Shown: positions 33,697-42,619 of the stretch, in pieces
Position numbering within the stretch: the stretch's first letter is position 1
Layout: every line of letters starts with the position of its first letter
Assembly: GCF_001270495.1 (NCBI RefSeq)
Contig: NZ_LGUR01000140.1
Span: 48,918-112,917 of the forward strand
From: Streptomyces viridochromogenes
GTDB lineage: Bacteria; Actinomycetota; Actinomycetes; Streptomycetales; Streptomycetaceae
Reading direction: 5' to 3'
DNA length: 64,000 nt
The notes under the pieces: model-generated
What the model was told of the DNA's origin: nothing
Seen by the model: the letters and a program-made list of their open reading frames with translations, nothing else
Database searches by the model: none
Position numbers and translations under genes: made by a program

Positions 33697-34359
33697 TCAG
33701 TGGATGATGCCGGTCCGCAGGGCCACGGCGACCATGCCGGCGCGGTCACCTGTGCCCAGCTTGCGGGCGATACGGGCGAGGTGGCTCTTGACGGTCAGGG
33801 CGGACAGGCCCATCGAGACGCCGATCGCCTTGTTCGACTGGCCCTCCGCCACCAGCCGCAGCACCTCGACCTCGCGACCGGACAGCTCGCGGTAGCCGCC
33901 CGGGTGGCTCGGGGCACCCGGGTGGCGACGGTGCATACGGGCGGCGGCGGCGCCGATGGGAGCGGCACCGGGTCGGGTGGGGAGCCCGACGTTGGTGCGG
34001 GTGCCGGTGACGACGTAACCCTTCACGCCACCGGCGAGGGCGTTGCGTACGGCGCCGATGTCGTCGGCGGCGGACAGGGCGAGGCCGTTCGGCCAGCCCG
34101 CGGCGCGGGTCTCCGACAGGAGGGTCAGGCCGGAACCGTCGGGCAGATGGACGTCGGCGACACAGATGTCGCGGGGGTTGCCGATGCGGGGACGAGCCTC
34201 CGCGATGGACGAGGCCTCGATGACATCGCGCACACCGAGAGCCCAGAGGTGACGGGTGACGGTGGAGCGGACGCGGGGATCGGCCACGACCACCATGGCG
34301 GTCGGCTTGTTCGGGCGGTAGGCGACCAGGCTTGCGGGCTGCTCGAGGAGAACGGACAC
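33697..34359 (-). CDS. whiI: Developmental response-regulator-like protein WhiI
   Basis: 220-aa atypical response regulator needed for sporulation of aerial hyphae in S. coelicolor, where WhiI acts as a heterodimer with BldM. The receiver part has D27 (VVVADPRV, only one acidic residue where most have two) and D69 in VADVHLPDGSG, with a lysine in GVKGYVV. The C-terminal LuxR/NarL helix-turn-helix (about 158-220) reads LSGREVEVLRLVAEGQSNKA. GTG at 34359 has AGGAGG upstream. Identity rests on sequence plus position between rnd and DUF3000/hemE, as recalled for SCO6029. Confidence 0.85.
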   Translation of the reverse strand: MSVLLEQPASLVAYRPNKPTAMVVVADPRVRSTVTRHLWALGVRDVIEASSIAEARPRIGNPRDICVADVHLPDGSGLTLLSETRAAGWPNGLALSAADDIGAVRNALAGGVKGYVVTGTRTNVGLPTRPGAAPIGAAAARMHRRHPGAPSHPGGYRELSGREVEVLRLVAEGQSNKAIGVSMGLSALTVKSHLARIARKLGTGDRAGMVAVALRTGIIH

Positions 34360-34569
34360 CAGGCCTCCTGGGTGCGGGGACGGCTTTCAAGGTCACAGTC
34401 GTCTTCGGCACCAAACCCGTGGCCCTTTAGGGAAAGATCACGATTTAGTGAGTAACAATCGGGGCAATTCGGACGCGTGGTCGATCGTTCGGCAAGCAAA
34501 ATGGCTCGATCATGGACTGATTCCTGACCGAAAGTGGCCGTATCGACAAAGTGACGGTCAAGTCGCCCG

Positions 34570-35247
34570 TCAGCGGGATTGCGGGTCGCGGCGCTGCGGC
34601 AGCGTCACCACCGAGGCGTCACCCGGGCCGGCCGGCGGCAGACCCGCGACCTGGGCGAGCAGATCGCACCAGGACGCCAGGTGGGCCGCGGTGTCCGGAA
34701 CGCCGCCCAGGCCCTCGCGGGGAGTCCAGGAGGCCCGGATCTCGATCTGCGAGGCCGCCGGGCGCTCGGACAGACCGCCGAAGTAGTGGGAACTCGCCCG
34801 CGTGACGGTGCCGCTCGGCTCGCCGTACGACAGCCCGCGCGCCTGCAGCGCACCGGTCAGCCAGGACCAGCACACGTCGGGCAGCAGCGGGTCGACGGCC
34901 ATCTCCGGCTCCAGCTCCGCCCGCACCAGGGTCACCAGCCGGAAGGCGCCCCGCCAGGCGTCGTGGCCCGCCGGATCGTGCAGCAGCACCAGGCGGCCGT
35001 CGGCCAGGTCCTGGTCGCCGTCGACGACGGTGGCCTCCAGCGCGTACGCGTACGGAGCGAGCCGCTGGGGCGCCTTGGTCTGCTCGACCTCGATCTGCGG
35101 CCGCAGCCGACTGCCGCGCAGGGCGTCGACCGCCGCACGGAACACCGGCGGAGCCGTACTCTTCGAATGCCGGTCCGCCTCCCCGGTGCCCTTCGCGTCG
35201 TCCATCCCGCCAGTACCGTCCGACAGTCGTTCCTGAGCCGCAGCCAT
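34570..35247 (-). CDS. DUF3000 family protein
   Basis: 225-aa actinobacterial conserved protein of unknown function. A variable N-terminus precedes the core FRAAVDALRGSRLRPQIEVE, then PDVCWSWLTGALQ and the C-terminal HLASWCDLLAQVAGLPP. No catalytic motif or export signal. The family is typically found next to hemE and opposite in direction, as here. ATG at 35247 is chosen because the region further upstream overlaps the hemE promoter; the ribosome site is poor. Confidence 0.75.
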   Translation of the reverse strand: MAAAQERLSDGTGGMDDAKGTGEADRHSKSTAPPVFRAAVDALRGSRLRPQIEVEQTKAPQRLAPYAYALEATVVDGDQDLADGRLVLLHDPAGHDAWRGAFRLVTLVRAELEPEMAVDPLLPDVCWSWLTGALQARGLSYGEPSGTVTRASSHYFGGLSERPAASQIEIRASWTPREGLGGVPDTAAHLASWCDLLAQVAGLPPAGPGDASVVTLPQRRDPQSR

Positions 35248-35351
35248 GCCGGGAAGATTAAGGGGAACGGGGGCTTCGTGCAGGGAGGGACACCCGGACA
35301 ACACGGCAACCCCGGCGTCGGGCCCGGTGCGGCCGTGCGAGACTTGGCCCC

Positions 35352-36407
35352 GTGAGTGCCAACCAGACGCCGCCGTCCGCCACGTACGACTCCGCTTTCC
35401 TCAAGGCGTGCAGGCGCGAACCCGTGCCGCACACGCCGGTGTGGTTCATGCGGCAGGCCGGGCGCTCCCTGCCGGAGTACCGCAAGGTGCGCGAGGGCAT
35501 TCCGATGCTCGAGTCCTGCATGCGGCCCGAGCTGGTCACCGAGATCACCCTCCAGCCCGTGCGCAGGCACAACGTGGACGCGGCGATCTACTTCAGCGAC
35601 ATCGTCGTGCCCCTCAAGGCCATCGGCATCGACCTCGACATCAAGCCCGGCGTCGGCCCGGTCGTCGAGCGCCCGATCCGCACCCGCGCCGACCTGGCGC
35701 GGCTGCGCGACCTGACCCCCGAGGACGTCTCGTACGTCACCGAGGCCATCGGCCTGCTCACCCGCGAGCTCGGCACCACCCCGCTCATCGGTTTCGCCGG
35801 CGCGCCTTTCACTCTCGCGAGTTACCTCGTCGAGGGCGGTCCGTCGCGCACGTACGAGAACTCCAAGGCGATGATGTACGGCGACCCGGAGCTCTGGGCC
35901 GACCTGCTCGACCGTCTCGCGGACATCACGGCCGACTTCCTCAAGGTGCAGATCGAGGCCGGCGCCTCCGCGGTCCAGCTCTTCGACTCCTGGGTCGGCT
36001 CCCTCGCCCCCGCCGACTACCAGCGCTCGGTGATGCCGGCCTCCGCGAAGGTCTTCGAGGCCGTCGCCGCTTACGGCGTCCCGCGCATCCACTTCGGCGT
36101 CGGCACCGGCGAGCTGCTGAAGCTCATGGGCGAGGCCGGCGCGGACGTCGTCGGCGTCGACTGGCGCGTCCCGCTCGACGAGGCCGCCCGCCGCGTCGGC
36201 CCCGGCAAGGCGCTCCAGGGCAACCTCGACCCGACCATCCTGTTCACCACCCCCGAGGCGGTCGAGGCCAAGACCCGCGAGGTCCTCGACGCGGCGGCGG
36301 GCCTGGAGGGCCACGTCTTCAACCTCGGCCACGGCGTCATGCCGTCCACCGACCCGGACGCGCTGACCCGGCTCGTCGAGTACGTCCACACGCAGACGGC
36401 CCGGTAG
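35352..36407 (+). CDS. hemE: Uroporphyrinogen decarboxylase
   Basis: 351-aa enzyme that decarboxylates the four acetate chains of uroporphyrinogen III to give coproporphyrinogen III. Signatures are WFMRQAGRSLPEYR at the N-terminus, YFSDIVVPLKAIGID, GFAGAPFTLASYLVEG and FNLGHGVMPSTDPD. GTG at 35352 has no ribosome site and a GAGACT -10-like box 10 nt upstream, so the message is probably leaderless. It converges on the rhomboid gene with only 6 bp between them. Confidence 0.96.
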   Translation: MSANQTPPSATYDSAFLKACRREPVPHTPVWFMRQAGRSLPEYRKVREGIPMLESCMRPELVTEITLQPVRRHNVDAAIYFSDIVVPLKAIGIDLDIKPGVGPVVERPIRTRADLARLRDLTPEDVSYVTEAIGLLTRELGTTPLIGFAGAPFTLASYLVEGGPSRTYENSKAMMYGDPELWADLLDRLADITADFLKVQIEAGASAVQLFDSWVGSLAPADYQRSVMPASAKVFEAVAAYGVPRIHFGVGTGELLKLMGEAGADVVGVDWRVPLDEAARRVGPGKALQGNLDPTILFTTPEAVEAKTREVLDAAAGLEGHVFNLGHGVMPSTDPDALTRLVEYVHTQTAR

Positions 36408-36413
36408 CGGCGC

Positions 36414-37238
36414 TCACCACGTGTGGGGCCGCGCCCGCCTGCCGAACAGCAGGCCGCCCGGCTCCGGTGGCGGCGGTGTCCCGGCCTTGAGCGGCCAGGC
36501 GAGCGCCATGCCGGCCAGGAAGCCCACGATGTGCGCCGCGTACGCCACGGTGCCCGCGTCGGAGACGCCCTCGCCGTTCGAGTACACCGCCTGGAGCACG
36601 AACCAGAAGCCCAGCACCAGCCAGGCCGGCAGCCGCAGCGGCAGGAAGACCAGGAACGGGACGAGGACCCACACCCTGGCCTTCGGATACAGCACGAGAT
36701 AGGCGCCGAGCACGCCCGCGATGGCCCCGGAGGCGCCGATCAGCGGCTCGGCCGAGTCGTCGTTGAGGAACGCGAAGCCGTACGACGCCGCGTAGCCGCA
36801 GACGACGTAGAACAGGAAGTACCGCACATGCCCCATGCGGTCTTCGATGTTGTTGCCGAAGATCAGCAGGAACAGCATGTTGCCCAGCAGGTGCAGCCAA
36901 CCGCCGTGCAGGAACAGCGCGGTGAAGACCGACAGCGCCGGGGACTTGTCGTAGTCCGGCGGGCCGACCACACACCCCGGGCGACCCTGCGGGCCCACGG
37001 CGACGTCGCCCGTGGGGACCACGCCCGGCAGCTGGTCGTGGATCAACTCCCTTGGCACCGCCGCGTAGTGGTCCAGGAACGCGTGCAGATGACACAGCTG
37101 GGACAGGCTGCTCTCACCGGCCACGGAGCCGGCTGTGCCGGGGATGGACAGGAAGACGAGGACGTTCGCGGCGATCAGCGCGTATGTCACCCAAGGGGTG
37201 CGGCGCACCGGGTTCACGTCATGGACGGGGATGACCAC
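36414..37238 (-). CDS. Rhomboid-family intramembrane serine protease
   Basis: 274-aa polytopic membrane protein. The rhomboid core has GNMLFLLIFGNNIEDRMG, the catalytic serine in IGASGAIAGVLGAYL and the catalytic histidine in AYAAHIVGFLAGMAL. Membrane helices surround these. Its N-terminal loop carries a cysteine-containing extension (SSLSQLCHLHAFLDHYAAVP). GTG at 37238 has a poor ribosome site. Substrate unknown. Confidence 0.88.
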   Translation of the reverse strand: MVIPVHDVNPVRRTPWVTYALIAANVLVFLSIPGTAGSVAGESSLSQLCHLHAFLDHYAAVPRELIHDQLPGVVPTGDVAVGPQGRPGCVVGPPDYDKSPALSVFTALFLHGGWLHLLGNMLFLLIFGNNIEDRMGHVRYFLFYVVCGYAASYGFAFLNDDSAEPLIGASGAIAGVLGAYLVLYPKARVWVLVPFLVFLPLRLPAWLVLGFWFVLQAVYSNGEGVSDAGTVAYAAHIVGFLAGMALAWPLKAGTPPPPEPGGLLFGRRARPHTW

Positions 37239-37363
37239 GAGGTTTTTCTGCCCGGGATACGTCCGGCGAATCGGTGAACGCCGTCGTTCGCGCGCGCGTA
37301 TCTGTTCTCAACCGCCCGCGGCACGGGGAAGGCGGGTCGCGGGGTCTACGTGAGGAACAGGCG

Positions 37364-37693
37364 ATGAACGACCGAGTTACTCCTCCGATTCACGCGTTGC
37401 CGGACGGGGAGGCCGAGATCTCCGTGGTGGTGCGGCTGCCGTGGGAAGACGTGGCCCGGCTGGGGCAGGAGGCCGGCCGTCTGGCGCAGCAGATGCAGCG
37501 GCCGGTCACTCTCGACGAGGCGGTGAGCCATCGGTTGCGCTCCGCGCGGGGGGCCGCGCATGCGAAGCCGGCGGGGGAGCAGCCCGCTGCCGCGATGCCG
37601 CCGAGTGTGAGTGCGTCGGTGTCTTCGTTGCCGTCGCGGCCGCCGGCTGAGCAGGCTCGGCAGGCGATCGAGAGGATCAACGGATCCGCCTAG
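37364..37693 (+). CDS. Small conserved hypothetical protein
   Basis: 109-aa soluble protein: a structured N-terminal half (AEISVVVRLPWEDVARLGQE, then AGRLAQQMQRPVTLDEAVSH) and a serine/proline-rich tail ending RQAIERINGSA. Pattern suggests a short helical domain. ATG at 37364 has GAGGAA 8 nt upstream; an in-frame ATG at 37274 lies in promoter-like DNA. Function not recognised. Confidence 0.6.
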   Translation: MNDRVTPPIHALPDGEAEISVVVRLPWEDVARLGQEAGRLAQQMQRPVTLDEAVSHRLRSARGAAHAKPAGEQPAAAMPPSVSASVSSLPSRPPAEQARQAIERINGSA

Positions 37694-37720
37694 TCGCCGT
37701 AGGGGTGTGGGTTGTTCGGC

Positions 37721-37770
37721 GGGTGCGGGGCCGTCGTGGCTCGTCGCGCAGTTCCCCGCGCCCCTGAGGG
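37721..37770 (-). repeat. Dispersed Streptomyces intergenic repeat, short form (copy 4)
   Basis: On the minus strand it reads AGGGGCGCGGGGAACTGCGC, then GACGAGCCACGACGG, nearly identical to the copy at 10651. It lies between the small gene ending at 37693 and the oxidoreductase stop at 37789. Confidence 0.7.
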
Positions 37771-37788
37771 GGGTGCCGGCGCCGCCTG

Positions 37789-39198
37789 TTATGAGGTGCC
37801 GGCATTCACCGCCTTTGTCGCCTTCCTCGCCGCTACCAGGACCGGGTCCCACACCGGTGAGAACGGTGGCGCGTATCCCAGGTCCAGGGACACCATCTGC
37901 TCCACCGTCATCCCCGCCGTCAGTGCCACCGCCGCGATGTCGACCCGCTTGCCCGCGCCCTCCCTGCCCACGATCTGTACGCCCAGGAGTCGGCCGGTGC
38001 GGCGTTCGGCGAGCATCTTGACCGTCATGGAGGAGGAGTTCGGGTAGTAGCCCGCGCGGCTCGTGGACTCGATCGTGGCCGTGACGTACTGGAGGCCGGC
38101 CCGGCGGGCGTCCTTCTCGCGGAGGCCCGTGCGGGCGATCTCCAGGTCGCAGACCTTGCTGACGGCCGTACCGACGACGCCGGGGAACGTGGCGTAGCCG
38201 CCGGCGGCGTTCGTGCCGATGACCTGGCCGTGCTTGTTGGCGTGAGTACCGAGGGCGATGTGGCGTTCCTGGCCGGAGACGAGGTCGAGGACCTCCACGC
38301 AGTCGCCGCCCGCCCAGATGTTCTCGTGGCCGCGCACCCGCATGGCCAGGTCGGTGAGAAGGCCGCCGTGGTCGCCGAGAGGGAGGCCCGCGGCCCGCGC
38401 GAGGGTCGTCTCCGGGCGGACGCCGATGCCGAGGACGACGACGTCCGCCGGGTACTCGGCGTCCTCCGTGGCCACCGCCCGGACCCGGCCGTCCTCGCCG
38501 GTGAGGATCTTGGTGACCTCGGTGTCGTCGACCATGGTGATGCCCAGGCCCTCCATGGCCTCGTGCACCAGGCGGCCCATGTCCGGGTCGAGCGTCGACA
38601 TGGGCTCGCTGCCGCGGTTGACGACCGTCACCTCGTAGCCCCGGTTGATGAGCGCCTCGGCCATCTCGACGCCGATGTACCCGGCGCCGACCACCACCGC
38701 GCGGCGGCCACGCGTGCGTGTCAGCGTGTCGATGAGGGCCTGGCCGTCGTCGAGGGTCTGCACGCCGTGCACGCCGGGGGCGTCGGTGCCCGGCATGTCG
38801 GGGCGGATCGGGCGGGCGCCGGTCGCGATCACGAGTTTGTCGTACGACGTCCAGTACTCGTCGCCGGAATCGACGTCACGCGCGCGTACCCGGCCGCGGG
38901 CCACGTCGATCTCCGTGACCTCCGTCCGCATGCGCAGGTCGATGTCCCGGGCCCGGTGCTCCTCGGGTGAGCGGGCGATCAGCTGGTCGCGGTCGTCGAC
39001 GTCGCCGCCCACCCAGTACGGGATGCCGCAGGCCGAGAAGGAGGTGAAGTGGCCGCGTTCGAACGCCACGATCTCCAGCTCCTCGGCGCTCCTGAGGCGG
39101 CGGGCCTGCGACGCCGCGGACATCCCCGCGGCGTCCCCGCCGATCACGACCAGCCGCTCTCGCGGACCCGACACATCCCTCGCAGCGCTCATGTTCAT
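37789..39198 (-). CDS. FAD-dependent CoA-disulfide-reductase-like oxidoreductase
   Basis: 469-aa pyridine nucleotide-disulfide oxidoreductase. The FAD site is VVIGGDAAGMSAASQARR (about 17-34). The single redox cysteine C57 in FTSFSACGIPYWVGG is typical of CoA-disulfide reductases and related NADH oxidases rather than two-cysteine enzymes. The NAD site is AVVVGAGYIGVEMAEAL, and a dimerisation domain follows. ATG at 39198; an ATG two codons later is equally possible. Likely role is thiol redox balance; the exact substrate is not determined by sequence. Confidence 0.85.
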   Translation of the reverse strand: MNMSAARDVSGPRERLVVIGGDAAGMSAASQARRLRSAEELEIVAFERGHFTSFSACGIPYWVGGDVDDRDQLIARSPEEHRARDIDLRMRTEVTEIDVARGRVRARDVDSGDEYWTSYDKLVIATGARPIRPDMPGTDAPGVHGVQTLDDGQALIDTLTRTRGRRAVVVGAGYIGVEMAEALINRGYEVTVVNRGSEPMSTLDPDMGRLVHEAMEGLGITMVDDTEVTKILTGEDGRVRAVATEDAEYPADVVVLGIGVRPETTLARAAGLPLGDHGGLLTDLAMRVRGHENIWAGGDCVEVLDLVSGQERHIALGTHANKHGQVIGTNAAGGYATFPGVVGTAVSKVCDLEIARTGLREKDARRAGLQYVTATIESTSRAGYYPNSSSMTVKMLAERRTGRLLGVQIVGREGAGKRVDIAAVALTAGMTVEQMVSLDLGYAPPFSPVWDPVLVAARKATKAVNAGTS

Positions 39199-39225
39199 GC
39201 GAACACGCTACGAGCGCCGGGCATT

Positions 39226-40260
39226 TCAGTCGCCCTCGCCGCTCGGTTCGTCGCCCGCGCGCGTGGGCCGAGGTGCCGGGCGGGCCGTCGGCAGCGGACC
39301 CAGCGCGGTCGTCACGGGCGCGGGCTCCGGGCGGCGCGGCAGCCGGGGCCGCAGGACCTTCAGCCACAGCAGCACGATCAGCGCGGCCACCGCGGCGAAG
39401 GGAAGCACGGCGCCGATCACGACCGCGAGCCAGCGCAGCATCGTCACGAACGCGTCCCAGCCGCCCGCGAGCGCGTCCAGGAAGCCGGGGCCGTCGTCGT
39501 CCTTCGCGACCTTCTTCACCGGCGTCTCCGACAGGGAGAGGGTGATGGTGGCCAGGCCAGTGCGGTCCTTCAGGGACGCCTGCTGGGCCAGCAGCGCCTC
39601 CAGGTCGGCCTGGCGGGAGCTCAGCTCGCCCTCCAGCGTGACCACGTCGCTGAGCCGGGTCGCCTGGTCCATCAGCTCACGGATCCGGGCCACACTGGCC
39701 CGCTGCGTCTTGATGCGGCTCTCCACGTCCACGACCTGGTCGGTGACGTCCTGCGCCTTGGCGCTGCGCTCGATCAGCTTGCCCGCGCCCTCCAGTTCCG
39801 TGAGGACCTCGGCGTACCGGTCGACCGGCACCCGCAGGACGACCCGGGTGTGCTCATGGCCCTCCTCGTCGCGTGTGGTGGTCTCGTTGCCGACGTAGCC
39901 GCCCGCGTTCTCGGTGGTGGTGCGGGCCTCGTCGAGGGCCTTCGGTACGTCCTTGACCTGCACGGTCAGGGAGGCGGTGCGGATGATGTGGCTCGCGGTG
40001 GCCTTGGGCGGCGCGGTCGCCTTGTCGGCACCGGAGGCGCTGCCCGGGGCGCCCTCCTTCGCCCCTGCCTGCGAGTCCGCCTGCGCGGCCTCTCCCGCGG
40101 CGGCCTTGCTGTCGCCGCCCGACCCGGAGTCGCCCGAGGCGCTGCAACCGGTGAGTGCGAGGGCGGCGGCGAGAAGGAGGCCGGCCAGGGCCCTGACCGT
40201 TGGCACGGATCGTGCGGAACCCGCGGATCGGGTGGATCGTGCGGAACTTCGTGTGCGCAT
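39226..40260 (-). CDS. DUF4349 lipoprotein with C-terminal membrane anchor
   Basis: 344-aa envelope protein. The signal peptide ends in the lipobox LALTGCS. A serine/glycine/alanine-rich linker follows, then the DUF4349 domain (HIIRTASLTVQVKDVPKALD) with a coiled-coil region (AQDVTDQVVDVESRIKTQRA onward to about residue 225). One membrane helix (WLAVVIGAVLPFAAVAALIV) and a proline-rich cytoplasmic tail complete it. ATG at 40260 is chosen because it starts the signal peptide. Function unknown; divergent from hemY. Confidence 0.82.
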   Translation of the reverse strand: MRTRSSARSTRSAGSARSVPTVRALAGLLLAAALALTGCSASGDSGSGGDSKAAAGEAAQADSQAGAKEGAPGSASGADKATAPPKATASHIIRTASLTVQVKDVPKALDEARTTTENAGGYVGNETTTRDEEGHEHTRVVLRVPVDRYAEVLTELEGAGKLIERSAKAQDVTDQVVDVESRIKTQRASVARIRELMDQATRLSDVVTLEGELSSRQADLEALLAQQASLKDRTGLATITLSLSETPVKKVAKDDDGPGFLDALAGGWDAFVTMLRWLAVVIGAVLPFAAVAALIVLLWLKVLRPRLPRRPEPAPVTTALGPLPTARPAPRPTRAGDEPSGEGD

Positions 40261-40421
40261 CTGGGCGTACCCCCGAGGGTCGTCGTGACGACTGACGCTT
40301 CTTCGACGCCGGGCCCCGGCGGAACGTTTGCGGTGATCGGTCCCGATGCGGTCACGGTCAGGACTCGTGAAGGACACCGGGGCGCGGAGGGACTGTCAGT
40401 GGGGTCTGAGAGGCTGTGGAC

Positions 40422-41882
40422 ATGCGCGAAGTGGAGACTCGTACGGGCACGGGCAGGGTTGTCGTCATCGGCGGCGGGATCGCGGGGCTCGCCGCGGCCC
40501 ACCGGCTGCTGGACGCCGGCCGGCGGGTGACCGTCCTGGAGGCGTCGGACCGGGTCGGCGGCAAGCTGCTGCCGGGCCGGATCGCGGGCGTGCGCGTGGA
40601 CTTCGGCGCCGAGTCGATGCTGGCCCGCCGCCCCGAGGCCGTCGCCCTCGCCCGCGAGGTGGGCCTCGACGAGCGCCTCCAGCCGCCCGCCACCGCGACC
40701 GCCTCGATCTGGACCCGCGGTGCCCTGCGCCCCATGCCCAAGGGGCATGTGATGGGCGTCCCCGGCACCGCCGCCGCCCTCTCCGGCGTCCTGTCCGACG
40801 AGGGCCTGGCCCGCATCGAGCGCGACGCCGACCTGCCCCGCACCGAGGTCGGTGACGACGTGGCGGTCGGTGAGTACGTGGCGGCGCGCCTCGGCCGCGA
40901 GGTCGTCGACCGCCTGGTCGAGCCCCTGCTGGGCGGCGTGTACGCGGGCGACGCGTACCGCATCTCGATGCGCTCGGCCGTCCCGCAGCTCTACCAGGCC
41001 GCGCGCACGCACGACTCCCTCACCGAGGCGGTCCGCGAGATCCAGGCCAAGGCCGCCGCCAACCAGCAGACCGGGCCGGTGTTCATGGGCATCGAGGGCG
41101 GGGTGGGTCAACTCCCGCTCGCCGTCGCGGAGTCGGTGCGCGCGCGGGGCGGCGAGATCGTGACCGGGGCGCCGGTCACGGAGCTGAGCCGCGAGGAGGC
41201 CGCCGGGTGGCGTGTCGTCGCCGGTGACCGTGTGCTGCACGCCGACGCGGTCGTCGTCGCCGTACCCGCCGCCGCGGCCGCGACCCTCCTGCACACCGAG
41301 GCCCCCGAAGCCGCCACCGAGCTGGACGGCATCGAGTACGCCTCCATGGCGCTGATCACCCTCGCCTACCGTCGCGCCGACACCGACCTGCCCCCGGGCA
41401 GCGGCTTCCTCGTGCCGCCGGTCGACGGGCGCACCATCAAGGCGTCCACGTTCGCCTCCCAGAAGTGGGGCTGGATCGCCGACGAGGACCCGGACGTGGT
41501 CGTGCTGCGCACGTCCGTCGGGCGGTACGGCGAGACGGAGATCCTGGGGCGCGACGACGCCCAGCTCGTCGACGTCTCCCGACGGGACCTCCGGGCGGCC
41601 ACCGGCCTCGACGCCACCCCGCTCGAAACCCGCGTCACCCGCTGGACCGACGGCCTGCCCCAGTACCCGGTCGGCCACCACGCGCGCGTGGCCCGCATCC
41701 GCGAGCACGTCGCCAAGGTGCCGGGCCTCGCCGTGTGCGGGGCGCAGTACGACGGCGTGGGCATCCCGGCGTGCATCGCGAGCGCGTACGCGGCCGTGGA
41801 CCAGCTGGAAGGCGATCTGCGGGGTGTGGAGGAGCTCACCGCCAACCCGGTGCAGAGTCTGCACGGCGGAGCGGGAGAATAG
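40422..41882 (+). CDS. hemY: Coproporphyrinogen III oxidase (HemY type)
   Basis: 486-aa FAD enzyme that oxidises coproporphyrinogen III to coproporphyrin III in the heme pathway of Actinobacteria (also called cgoX). The N-terminal FAD motif is [21 protein letters not shown], followed by [10 protein letters not shown]. The C-terminal part has [20 protein letters not shown] and [22 protein letters not shown] at 40422 has GAGAGG 8 nt upstream; the GTG at 40416 is less likely. The hemQ gene follows after 5 bp, so the two are one operon. Confidence 0.94.
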   Translation: MREVETRTGTGRVVVIGGGIAGLAAAHRLLDAGRRVTVLEASDRVGGKLLPGRIAGVRVDFGAESMLARRPEAVALAREVGLDERLQPPATATASIWTRGALRPMPKGHVMGVPGTAAALSGVLSDEGLARIERDADLPRTEVGDDVAVGEYVAARLGREVVDRLVEPLLGGVYAGDAYRISMRSAVPQLYQAARTHDSLTEAVREIQAKAAANQQTGPVFMGIEGGVGQLPLAVAESVRARGGEIVTGAPVTELSREEAAGWRVVAGDRVLHADAVVVAVPAAAAATLLHTEAPEAATELDGIEYASMALITLAYRRADTDLPPGSGFLVPPVDGRTIKASTFASQKWGWIADEDPDVVVLRTSVGRYGETEILGRDDAQLVDVSRRDLRAATGLDATPLETRVTRWTDGLPQYPVGHHARVARIREHVAKVPGLAVCGAQYDGVGIPACIASAYAAVDQLEGDLRGVEELTANPVQSLHGGAGE

Positions 41883-41887
41883 GGGAC

Positions 41888-42619
41888 ATGAGTGACGACG
41901 CCTCCACCACCGAGTCCGGCAGGATCCCGAACAAGGGCAAGCTGGCCAAGGACCTCAACGAGGTCATCCGCTACACCCTCTGGTCCGTCTTCAAGCTGAA
42001 GGACGTGCTCCCCGAGGACCGCGCGGGCTACGCCGACGAGGTCCAGGAGCTGTTCGACCAGCTCGCCGCCAAGGACGTGACGATCCGCGGCACGTACGAC
42101 GTGTCCGGGCTGCGCGCCGACGCCGACCTCATGATCTGGTGGCACGCCGAGACCAGCGACCAGCTCCAGGAGGCGTACAACCTCTTCCGCCGCACCAAGC
42201 TGGGCCGCGCCCTGGAGCCGGTCTGGTCGAACATGGCGCTGCACCGCCCCGCCGAGTTCAACCGCTCGCACATCCCGGCGTTCCTCGCCGACGAGACGCC
42301 GCGGAACTACGTCAGCGTGTACCCCTTCGTGCGTTCCTACGACTGGTACCTGCTGCCCGACGAGGACCGCCGCCGCATGCTCGCCGACCACGGCAAGATG
42401 GCCCGCGGCTACCCGGACGTCCGCGCCAACACGGTCGCCTCCTTCTCGCTGGGTGACTACGAGTGGCTCCTGGCCTTCGAGGCCGACGAGCTCTACCGCA
42501 TCGTCGACCTCATGCGCCACCTGCGGGCTTCCGAGGCCCGGATGCACGTCCGCGAAGAGGTGCCGTTCTACACGGGGCGCCGGAAGTCCGTGGCCGAGCT
42601 GGTCGCCGGGCTCGCCTGA
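41888..42619 (+). CDS. hemQ: Coproheme decarboxylase HemQ
   Basis: 243-aa chlorite-dismutase-fold enzyme that makes heme b from coproheme in the last step of the coproporphyrin-dependent pathway. The proximal histidine lies in [15 protein letters not shown] and the active tyrosine in [13 protein letters not shown]. The distal arginine of true chlorite dismutases is not evident, which fits HemQ. It is cotranscribed with hemY. Its stop codon abuts that of the convergent peptidase gene (TGATCA), leaving no space for a terminator. Confidence 0.95.
   Translation: MSDDASTTESGRIPNKGKLAKDLNEVIRYTLWSVFKLKDVLPEDRAGYADEVQELFDQLAAKDVTIRGTYDVSGLRADADLMIWWHAETSDQLQEAYNLFRRTKLGRALEPVWSNMALHRPAEFNRSHIPAFLADETPRNYVSVYPFVRSYDWYLLPDEDRRRMLADHGKMARGYPDVRANTVASFSLGDYEWLLAFEADELYRIVDLMRHLRASEARMHVREEVPFYTGRRKSVAELVAGLA

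Noticed and set aside
33650..33702. Three imperfect GGGCGGATGTCAGG-like units at the whiI 3' end
   Set aside because: Short, imperfect and partly coding; not enough to call a functional repeat.
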